NCBI GenBank assembly: GCA_963714875.1 | Contig: CAVQQI010000011.1 | Coordinates: 682,001-746,000 of the forward strand | DNA from: JBAOHV01 sp963714875 | GTDB taxonomy: Bacteria > Actinomycetota > Acidimicrobiia > Acidimicrobiales > Microtrichaceae | Direction: 5' to 3' | Length of the DNA stretch: 64,000 nt | Shown here: positions 8,766 to 15,852 of the stretch, in pieces | Layout: each line of letters starts with the position of its first letter | Position numbering within the stretch: position 1 is the stretch's first letter | Notes under the pieces: generated by a model | What the model was told of the DNA's origin: nothing | What the model saw: only the letters and a program-made list of their open reading frames with translations | Database searches by the model: none | Translations under genes and position numbers: made by a program

Positions 8766-9971
8766 TCAGCCGGCCGACATCGCCTCGTGAACCGACGAGC
8801 ACACGAAGTCGGCGTCGTCCGCTGTCATGTGGTGGTTGCACGGCAGCAGCAGCGCATGTTCCATGATGCGATCGGCATTCGGGTAGCCGTCCGGAGCGCT
8901 GCGGTACTCGACATCGCGCATCATGGGCTGGCGGGTGACGTTGCCGGTCCACACCATGCGGGTGTCGACCCCGAGGACCTCCAGGCGCCGCTGCAGCTCG
9001 GTCCGGTCGATCGGCGCGCCGGGCCTGATGACGAAGGGGTACGCCAACCATGCGGTCCGGAGACCCTCGAGCTGCACCGGAGGCGCGAACCAATCGGGAT
9101 GCGCGCCGAAGTACCGCTGGTAGGTGGCGAAGTGCTGCTGGCGGCGAGCGATGTTGTCGGCCAGCTTGTCGAGCTGCACCAGCCCGAACGCGGCACCGAG
9201 CTCTGACGGTTCGAAGTTCCAGCCCAGCTCGGAGAACACGAAGAGGCTGTCGTACTCCATCCCGTCGACCTGTGCGAGGAAGCGATCGTCGCCCTTGCGT
9301 GACCCGTAGAACTGCACCTCGCTCTCCCGACCCCACCGGCGCAGCAGCAGGCCGCGGTCGCGCAGCGCCTCGTCGTCGAGGCACACCATGCCGCCGTTGC
9401 CCGCTGCGGTGATGATGTGCGATGCAGCGAAGCTGGTGACGGTCAGGTCCGAGCGCGTCCCGGTCGGCGTGCCGCGCAGCTGTGCGCCGAGGGCGTCGCA
9501 GGAGTCCTCGATGACCAGCAGCTGGTGACGATCCGCGATGGCACGCACGCGGTCCCAGTCGGGCGCGTTGCCGATCAGGTTCGGGATCAACATGGCACGC
9601 GTCGCCGGGCCGATCATCGACTCCAGGGCCCCGACGTCGACGTTGTAGGTGTCGCCCTCGACGTCGATGAACACGGGGATCAGTCCGGCCCGCACCAGCG
9701 CGGCGACATCGGTGGAGAACGTCAGCACCGAGGTCAGCACCTCGGCGCCCCTGGGCAGGTCCAACAACTCGACCGCCAGGTACAGCGCCGAGGAGCCGGA
9801 GTTGACCGCGATGCCCGCTCGTTTCCCGAACAGCTCGGCGACCCGGCGTTCGAACTCCGCGACCCGCCGCCCGATCCGGAACGCGGTCGGCCCGCTGCGC
9901 AGCACCTCGATGCAGGCGTCGATCTCGGCGTCGTCGTGGACGCTGCCGGCGTACAACACACGTCTGGTCAT
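8766..9971 (-). CDS. DegT/DnrJ-fold PLP enzyme of the E1/RfbH 3-dehydratase type, lacking Fe-S cysteines
   Basis: The 401-residue enzyme has the aspartate-aminotransferase fold of sugar aminotransferases (AVNSGSSALYLA, VIEDSCDALGA), but the usual cofactor lysine is replaced: SFAASHIITAAGNGGMV has His where aminotransferases have Lys. This swap defines the 3-dehydratases RfbH/E1 and ColD. RRWGR...FSELGWNFEPSELGAAFGLVQLDKL matches the E1 family, yet the E1 segment that carries the [2Fe-2S] cysteines (after RSWGR) reads ESEVQFYGSRKGDDRF here, with no Cys. Start ATG 9971 overlaps the upstream SDR stop (ATGA). It is the last gene of the P450-SDR-SDR operon. A hydroxyl-removing reaction is inferred; the substrate is unknown. 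Confidence 0.8.
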   Translation of the reverse strand: MTRRVLYAGSVHDDAEIDACIEVLRSGPTAFRIGRRVAEFERRVAELFGKRAGIAVNSGSSALYLAVELLDLPRGAEVLTSVLTFSTDVAALVRAGLIPVFIDVEGDTYNVDVGALESMIGPATRAMLIPNLIGNAPDWDRVRAIADRHQLLVIEDSCDALGAQLRGTPTGTRSDLTVTSFAASHIITAAGNGGMVCLDDEALRDRGLLLRRWGRESEVQFYGSRKGDDRFLAQVDGMEYDSLFVFSELGWNFEPSELGAAFGLVQLDKLADNIARRQQHFATYQRYFGAHPDWFAPPVQLEGLRTAWLAYPFVIRPGAPIDRTELQRRLEVLGVDTRMVWTGNVTRQPMMRDVEYRSAPDGYPNADRIMEHALLLPCNHHMTADDADFVCSSVHEAMSAG

Positions 9972-10849
9972 CCTGGTGTCCCCTGGTCGACAGCATCCGT
10001 GGCGTCGTGCCGCGCCAGTGCGAGCGTCCTGGCGCTGGTGAGCACCCGGCCGGTGCACGCGTCGGCCCGCACCGCTGCGAGCACCGCGATCGCGGCGCAC
10101 ATCTGCTCGACGGGTTCGAAGTCCTCGGGACCGAGACGGTCACCCAGCAGCGCAGCAGCGCCCTCGGTCCACACCCCCCGCACCGGCGCCACCGCGTTGA
10201 CGGCGATCCCGTCGCCCCGCAGCTCCTCGGCCAGGCCGACCGTGATGCGTTCCAGCGCTGCCTTGGAGGACCCGTACAAGGTCGTGGTCGTACCCAGCGC
10301 GCCGGAGTTGCCGTGGGGCGCCTCGGAGGTCCTGCTCGAGACGTTCACGATCGACCCGCCGCCGACGGACCGCATGTGCGGGACGGCTGCCTGGATCAGA
10401 TCGACCGGAGCATGGACGTTCAGCTCGAACAGGACCCGACGGCGACGCAACGGCATCTGCTCGACCGGGGCGTACATCGCTGCCGCCGCGTTGTTGACCA
10501 GCACGTCGATCCGACCGAGCTCGGCGACGACGGCCGGCACGATGCGTGCCCGCTGGTCCTCGTCGGCCAGATCGGCGGCCACGATGCAGCACCGGACCCC
10601 ATGGGCGCGGATCGCCTCGGCGGTCTCCTGCAGCGAACCACCCAGCGACCGACCGGCATCTGCCGCGGCGCTGCGGGCGGTGATGCCCACATCGGCGCCG
10701 AGCGACGCCAGGTGCACCGCCGTTGCCGCGCCGATGCCACGACTTGCCCCGGTGACCAACACGACCCGTCCTGCCAGTGCGTCCCGCAGCGCAGCGTCGT
10801 TGGACGACAGCTCTGCCGGCTCGGCCGGCACTGCCGACTCAGCCGGCAC
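9968..10849 (-). CDS. Short-chain dehydrogenase/reductase
   Basis: This classical SDR of about 293 residues shows the nucleotide motif TGASRGIG near residues 34-41, VNNAA, SIVNVSSR and the catalytic YGSSK. The C-terminal part holds AVNAVAPVRGVWTEGAA. It probably oxidises or reduces a hydroxyl or ketone with NAD(P). The GTG start at 10849 lies inside the end of the preceding SDR (11-base overlap) and its stop overlaps the next gene, so translation is coupled. The first 25 residues are a low-complexity Ala/Pro/Glu stretch, so a later start is possible. Confidence 0.85.
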   Translation of the reverse strand: MPAESAVPAEPAELSSNDAALRDALAGRVVLVTGASRGIGAATAVHLASLGADVGITARSAAADAGRSLGGSLQETAEAIRAHGVRCCIVAADLADEDQRARIVPAVVAELGRIDVLVNNAAAAMYAPVEQMPLRRRRVLFELNVHAPVDLIQAAVPHMRSVGGGSIVNVSSRTSEAPHGNSGALGTTTTLYGSSKAALERITVGLAEELRGDGIAVNAVAPVRGVWTEGAAALLGDRLGPEDFEPVEQMCAAIAVLAAVRADACTGRVLTSARTLALARHDATDAVDQGTPG

Positions 10850-11588
10850 TGCTGCCCCCGTCGAGCGGGATGGTGGCTCCGGTCAACCATGAGGACTCGT
10901 CTGCGGCGAGCCACACGCATGCAGCGCCGGCATCTGCTGGTGTGCCGAGTCGTCCGACGGGCACGGTGCGCGCCATGAGCTGGGTCTCGGGCACGTCGGC
11001 GTTGTCCATCAGCCCCAGCGCCAGCGTGTTGGCGGTGATGCCGTCACGGGCGTGTTCGAGGGCCAGGTGCCGCATGAACGACACCGCCGCGCCCTTCGAC
11101 GCGCCGTAGATCGACACACCCAGACGGGTACCCGACAGCGCGGCGCCCGAGGAGATCGTGATGATCCGCCCCCACCCCCGGGTGACCATCGACCCCAGCA
11201 CGGCCCTCGTGCAGTGCAGCACGCCGTAGAGGTTCACCGCGACGAACCGCTCGTACTGCGCCGGCTCCAGATCGATGAAGGGTGCCAACGGGAAGTCGCC
11301 CGCGCCGGCGTTCCCGGCGTTGTTCACGCAGATGTCGATGGGGCCCGCGAGCTCGGCAGCACCCGTCACTGCTGCTGCCACCTGCGCCGCGTCGGTCACG
11401 TCGAACACCACGGGATGTGCGGTGGCGCCCGTCGCCCGCAGCTGCTCCGCGACCGCGCCTGCACGGGCGGCGTCGATGTCGTTGATCAGCACCGTTGCGC
11501 CCTGTGCTGCCAGCGCTGCTGCGATGCCGGCGCCGACGGATCTGCCGGCACCGGTCACGAGTGCGACCCGTCCGTCCAGGTCGAACAC
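10839..11588 (-). CDS. Short-chain dehydrogenase/reductase
   Basis: This classical SDR has 249 residues from a GTG start at 11588, directly before FDLDGRVALVTG. It shows TGAGRSVGAGIA (cofactor), VNNAGNAG, IITISSGAA and YGASKGAA (catalytic Tyr and Lys), and the usual end WLTGATIPLDGG. Asp in LINDID at the end of the second strand suggests NAD rather than NADP. It lies 8 bases downstream of the P450 stop and overlaps the next SDR, so it is the second gene of the operon. Substrate unknown; an alcohol made by the P450 is one possibility. Confidence 0.87.
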   Translation of the reverse strand: MFDLDGRVALVTGAGRSVGAGIAAALAAQGATVLINDIDAARAGAVAEQLRATGATAHPVVFDVTDAAQVAAAVTGAAELAGPIDICVNNAGNAGAGDFPLAPFIDLEPAQYERFVAVNLYGVLHCTRAVLGSMVTRGWGRIITISSGAALSGTRLGVSIYGASKGAAVSFMRHLALEHARDGITANTLALGLMDNADVPETQLMARTVPVGRLGTPADAGAACVWLAADESSWLTGATIPLDGGSSAG

Positions 11589-11596
11589 GGCCGCGC

Positions 11597-12847
11597 TCAG
11601 GCCGTGGCGCCGACGGGGTGCTTGCGCTCCCCGGGGGTGAACGCCACCGGGACGTGCTTGATGCCACCGATGAAGTTCGAGCGCAGCCGCTCGACATCGC
11701 CGTCGAGTCGCAGGTCCGCCATCCGGGTCGCGACCTCGCGGAAGATGAGGCGGAGCTCCATGCGGGCCAGGTTGGTCCCCAGGCAGTAGTGGGCCCCGCC
11801 GCCGCCGAACGCGATGTGGTCGTTCGGGCTGCGCTCGATGTCGAAACGGAACGGGTCGTCGAAGACCTCTTCGTCGCGGTTGGCAGAGACGTGCCACATC
11901 ACGACCTTGTCGCCGGCCTTGATCTGCTTGCCGCGCAGCTCGACGTCACGCATCGCAGTGCGGCGGAAGTGCAGCACGGGCGTGGACCAGCGCAGGATCT
12001 CCTCGACCGCACCGTCGATGTAGCGGTCCGGGTCCTCGGCGAGCTTGGCGAGCTGGTCGGGGTTGTCCATCAGCGCCAGGATGCCGTGGGCAGTGGCGTT
12101 GCGGGTGGTCTCGTTGCCGGCGACCGCCAGCAGGAGGCAGAACAGCTCGAACTCCTCCTGGCTCAGCTTGTCGCCGTCGATCTCGGCGTTGATCAGCTTG
12201 GTGATCACGTCGTCGCGCGGGTCGCTCCTGCGGGCCTCGCCGAGCGCGGCCGCGTAGACGTACAGCTCGGCGGCTGCAACGCCGGAGTCGTCGGGGTTGT
12301 CGCTCTGGTACTCCGGGTCGTCAGCTCCGACCATGCGGTTCGACCAGTCGAACAACAGACCCCGATCCTCCTCGGGCACACCCATGATCTCCGCGATCGC
12401 CTGCAGCGGCAGCTCTGCTGCCACGTCGGTCACGAACTCGCACCTGCCGGCCTCGATGACCGAGTCGACGATGAGCTCTGCTCGGTACTGCAGGTGCTGC
12501 TCGATCAGGCCGATCATGCGGGGCGTGAAGCCCTTGTTGACCAGCAGCCGGTAGCGGGTGTGCTTGGGCGGATCGGTGAGCAACATGATCTTGCCCCGCA
12601 TGTCGTACCCCTCGGGGAAGGAGTCCGCCTCCATCAGGTACACGCCGTCGGCCTCGGAGCTGAAGCCCTCGGCGTCGCGGTTCACGAGGCGGAGATCGGC
12701 ATGCTTCGTGATCGACCAGAACCCCGGTCCCTCGTCCTCCTCGGTCCAGTGCACCGGGTCCTCGGCGCGCAGCTGGGTGAAGAGTGCGTGGTGCTCCATC
12801 CGCTGGTACACGTCAGGGTTCTTCAGGAGGCGATCATCGATGGTCAC
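11597..12847 (-). CDS. Cytochrome P450
   Basis: The soluble bacterial P450 has 416 residues. It carries the I-helix oxygen-activation motif AGNETTRN, the K-helix EEILR (ExxR), the heme loop FGGGGAHYCLG with the axial Cys, and the substrate-side LTDPPKHTRYR. The sequence style (DEGPGFWSITKHADL, FNEPFRFDIERSPNDH-like block) recalls the CYP125/CYP142/CYP124 group that hydroxylates sterol side chains and fatty chains, but family assignment by eye is weak. No ferredoxin gene is adjacent. The GTG start at 12847 was chosen because it begins directly at the conserved N-terminal helix. It leads the P450-SDR-SDR-dehydratase operon. Confidence 0.88.
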   Translation of the reverse strand: MTIDDRLLKNPDVYQRMEHHALFTQLRAEDPVHWTEEDEGPGFWSITKHADLRLVNRDAEGFSSEADGVYLMEADSFPEGYDMRGKIMLLTDPPKHTRYRLLVNKGFTPRMIGLIEQHLQYRAELIVDSVIEAGRCEFVTDVAAELPLQAIAEIMGVPEEDRGLLFDWSNRMVGADDPEYQSDNPDDSGVAAAELYVYAAALGEARRSDPRDDVITKLINAEIDGDKLSQEEFELFCLLLAVAGNETTRNATAHGILALMDNPDQLAKLAEDPDRYIDGAVEEILRWSTPVLHFRRTAMRDVELRGKQIKAGDKVVMWHVSANRDEEVFDDPFRFDIERSPNDHIAFGGGGAHYCLGTNLARMELRLIFREVATRMADLRLDGDVERLRSNFIGGIKHVPVAFTPGERKHPVGATA

Positions 12848-12851
12848 GCCC

Positions 12852-12870
12852 GGAACGATAACGCGTTCCA
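12852..12870. promoter_or_regulatory. Possible TetR-type operator upstream of the P450 operon
   Basis: Two overlapping symmetrical elements sit 5-23 bases before the P450 start: ggaacg-6-cgttcc (12852-12857 and 12864-12869) and the palindrome aacgcgtt (12860-12867). The latter in context, GATAACGCGTTCCA, differs at one end position from the pattern TnnAACnnGTTnnA known for the mycobacterial steroid repressor KstR. This is only a motif resemblance. The rest of the gap to 13154 shows nothing else I can name. Confidence 0.3.
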
Positions 12871-13154
12871 GTTTTCCCCGGCGCCCGATCGGGCGACACC
12901 GGCACAGCCGGGGAACGCTCATCCGGAGGAGCTCTCGGCCCCGGAGCGCTCGGCCAGCGTCAGACCGGTCACGATCGGCAGGTCGATCGAGATGTCGGTG
13001 AGCTCGATCGTGCCCCCGAGTCCGTGCAGGGCGCCCAGCAGCCAGCAACAGCACGGCCGCGGCCGCGAGGCGGAGCGCTGCAGTGGCGTGGTGAGGCAGA
13101 CCGCGTCGAGCCGGTGCGCCGACCGTCGACGTTCGGACGCGCCATGATGCTCAC

Positions 13155-14348
13155 ATGGCTTCCACCGTGTTCGAACCAGCCGCGCTCGGACCCCTGACGT
13201 TGCGCAACCGCATCATCAAGGCAGCGACGTTCGAGGGGTGCACCCCCGACGGGGTCGTGAGCCCCGAGCTCATCGAGTTCCACCGCCGGGTCGCTGCCGG
13301 CGGAGCCGCCATGACCACCGTGGCCTACCTGTCGATCGCACCCGAGGGGCGCACCGGCGCCGACGCGCTGTGGCTGCGACCCGAGCTCGTCAACGGACTG
13401 CGCTCGCTCACCGACACCGTGCACGCCGAGGGCGCGTTGGCTGCGGCCCAGATCGGCCACGCCGGCCCGGTCGCGAACGCGTCCTCCAACGGAGTGGCGG
13501 CGCTGGCGCCGGGCCGCATGTTCAACCCCCTCGGCATGCGCTGGACCAAGCCCGCCACCGAGGCCGACATCGAGCGGGTCACCTCGAGGTACGCAACCGC
13601 CGCCCGGCTGTGCGTCCAGGCTGGGTTCGACTCGATCGAGGTGCACCTCGGCCACAACTACCTGCTCAGCGCGTTCCTGTCGCCGCTGTTCAACAAGCGC
13701 GACGACCGGTGGGGCGGCTCACTGGAGAACCGTGCCCGGTTCGCCCGACAGGTCATGCGGACGGTGCGCGTGACTGCAGGCAACCGGGTGGCGGTCACGG
13801 CGAAGCTGAACATGGTCGACGGGGTCCGGGGCGGACTCTCCTTGGAGGACAGCCAGCAGGTGGCCCAGTGGCTGCAGGACGACGGCACCGTGGACGCCCT
13901 GCAGCTGACCGGTGGCAGCTCGCTCGCCAACCCCATGTTCCTGTTCAAGGGCGGCACCCCGGTCAAGGAGTTCGGCGAGACGCTGCCGTGGTACCTGCGC
14001 ACCGGGTTCCGCCTCACCGGGACCCGGTTCCTTCGGTCCTACCCCTATCAGGAGGGCTACTTCCGCGAGATGGCCGAGCACTACCGCGATCAGCTCGACG
14101 TGCCGGTCATCCTGCTCGGCGGCATCAGCAATCTGGCCACGGCGCAGTCGGCGATCGACGACGGGTTCGACTTCGTCGCCATGGGCAGGGCGCTGCTGCA
14201 CGACCCTGAGCTGGTGAACCAGTACCGGGAGGGGGTCGCCACCACCTCGGGCTGCATCCACTGCAACCGCTGCATGCCGACGATCTACAGCGGCACCCGG
14301 TGTCCGTTGGTGGATCCCCGTCCCGGCGATCGTCCCGTGACCGTCTGA
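13155..14348 (+). CDS. Old-yellow-enzyme family NADH:flavin oxidoreductase
   Basis: The 397-residue TIM-barrel flavoenzyme begins PAALGPLTLRNRIIKAATFEG. It has AAQIGHAGP, the FMN/substrate segment FDSIEVHLGHNYLLSAFLSPLFNKRDDRWGG split over residues 155-190, and the phosphate-binding DVPVILLGGIS and FVAMGRALLHDPELV. The C-terminus holds four cysteines, CIHCNRC then C nine residues later, near where 2,4-dienoyl-CoA reductase-type relatives bind 4Fe-4S, but the second FAD domain of those enzymes is absent. It probably reduces an activated double bond. The MFS transporter gene begins 8 bases after its stop, suggesting a co-transcribed pair. Confidence 0.85.
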   Translation: MASTVFEPAALGPLTLRNRIIKAATFEGCTPDGVVSPELIEFHRRVAAGGAAMTTVAYLSIAPEGRTGADALWLRPELVNGLRSLTDTVHAEGALAAAQIGHAGPVANASSNGVAALAPGRMFNPLGMRWTKPATEADIERVTSRYATAARLCVQAGFDSIEVHLGHNYLLSAFLSPLFNKRDDRWGGSLENRARFARQVMRTVRVTAGNRVAVTAKLNMVDGVRGGLSLEDSQQVAQWLQDDGTVDALQLTGGSSLANPMFLFKGGTPVKEFGETLPWYLRTGFRLTGTRFLRSYPYQEGYFREMAEHYRDQLDVPVILLGGISNLATAQSAIDDGFDFVAMGRALLHDPELVNQYREGVATTSGCIHCNRCMPTIYSGTRCPLVDPRPGDRPVTV

Positions 14349-14356
14349 GCAGCCCC

Positions 14357-15820
14357 GTGGTCGACACCGACGCTGAGGCCCACGGAGCGGGATCCGACCC
14401 GACGGGTCGTGCGTCCCGGTCGCTCGTTCCCCTCGCGCAGCTCGAGGCGGCGACGCTGCTGTCGGGCGCCGGCAACGGTGCGGCCATGATCGTGCTGCCG
14501 TGGTTGGTGCTCGAGCGCACCGGGAGCGCCGGCAGCGCCGGGCTGTTGGCCGCAGCGACCGCGGTACCTCTGCTGGCCTCCAGCCTGTTCTCGGGCACGG
14601 TGGTCGACACGCTCGGCCGCCGCCGCACCTCGGTGTTGTCCGACGTGATGTCGGCTGCCTCGGTCGCCGCGATCCCCGTGGTCGACCACCTCGCGGGCAT
14701 CGGACTGGGATGGCTGATCGCGCTCGCGGTCCTCGGCGCGGTCTTCGATCCGGCGGGGGTGACGGCACGCGAGACGATGCTGCCGGCGGTGGCGGGCCGG
14801 GCAGGATGGCCGCTCGCACGCCTCAACGGCGTCCACGAGGCCACCTGGAACGTCGCGTTCCTGCTGGGGCCCGGCATCGGCGGCGTGCTCATCGCCTGGG
14901 TGGGGGCGATCGATGCACTCTGGTTCACCGCGGTCGCATTCGTCGTCTCGGCGCTGCTGGTCGCCTCGCTGCGAGCGCCCGACACCGGTCGACCTCCGCC
15001 ACGCGTCGAACCCGGCGGCCTCTGGGCCGACACGAGGACCGGGCTTCGGTTCGTGTGGAACGACCGGTTGCTGCGGGCCCTCACCCTCATGATCGCGGCG
15101 CTCGTGTCGGTGTACATGCCGGTGGAAGGGGTGCTGCTGCCCGTCGAGTTCGAATCGATGGGCCAACCGGGGCGGCTCGGACTGGTCATCATGTCGATGA
15201 GTGTGGGCGCGATCGGCGGCGCACTCGCCTACGGACTGTTCGGGCACAGGTGGAAGCGCTCCCGTCTGTTCCGCGGCTCGCTGGTGCTGACTGCGGTGGC
15301 GATCCTGGCGCTGGCGACCCTCCCCTCTTTCGCAGTGATGCTGGCCGCCGGCGTGGTCATCGGTCTCGGGTACGGTCCCATCGGGCCGATCGTGAATCTG
15401 GCGATGCAGACCCGCAGCCCGGAGCGCATGCGTGGTCGGGTGGTCGGGATCATCACCTCCGCGGAGTACGCCGCCGGGCCGTTCGGATTCCTGCTGGTCG
15501 GGGCAGCGACCGAACGGTTCGGGGTGCAGCGCACGTTCCTGGCGGTCGCCTCGGTCGTGCTCCTGGTCGCTCTGGCGGGCGTGGCGCTACGACCGCTGGC
15601 AGCGCTCGACGACCTCCCCGCCGAGATCGAACCGGCCGAGACCCACGACACCGGAGCCGCCGGCACACTCGAGGTCGCCATCGAGGTGGCGACCTCCGGC
15701 CCGCTGCCTCTGGTGCAGCCGCCCTGGAGCGGACCCTCACGCCCGCCGAGCGGCGACGACGGCGACCCCAGGAACACCACCGCGGTCAGGCCCGGGGACG
15801 AGGGCGGGTCGAATCCCTGA
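14357..15820 (+). CDS. MFS transporter
   Basis: The protein of about 487 residues has roughly twelve hydrophobic segments and the MFS A-like loop GTVVDTLGRRRTSVLSD after the second helix. The layout resembles the MFS_3/enterobactin-exporter-like group. The final 80 residues are a polar Pro/Gly/Glu tail without membrane segments. The GTG at 14357 is preferred because an earlier start would overlap the flavoenzyme gene. Substrate unknown. Pairing with the OYE-family gene hints at export or uptake of the same compound (inference). Confidence 0.8.
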   Translation: MVDTDAEAHGAGSDPTGRASRSLVPLAQLEAATLLSGAGNGAAMIVLPWLVLERTGSAGSAGLLAAATAVPLLASSLFSGTVVDTLGRRRTSVLSDVMSAASVAAIPVVDHLAGIGLGWLIALAVLGAVFDPAGVTARETMLPAVAGRAGWPLARLNGVHEATWNVAFLLGPGIGGVLIAWVGAIDALWFTAVAFVVSALLVASLRAPDTGRPPPRVEPGGLWADTRTGLRFVWNDRLLRALTLMIAALVSVYMPVEGVLLPVEFESMGQPGRLGLVIMSMSVGAIGGALAYGLFGHRWKRSRLFRGSLVLTAVAILALATLPSFAVMLAAGVVIGLGYGPIGPIVNLAMQTRSPERMRGRVVGIITSAEYAAGPFGFLLVGAATERFGVQRTFLAVASVVLLVALAGVALRPLAALDDLPAEIEPAETHDTGAAGTLEVAIEVATSGPLPLVQPPWSGPSRPPSGDDGDPRNTTAVRPGDEGGSNP

Positions 15821-15852
15821 CACCGCACTGCTCCCGCCAGAGGGCGTCACCG

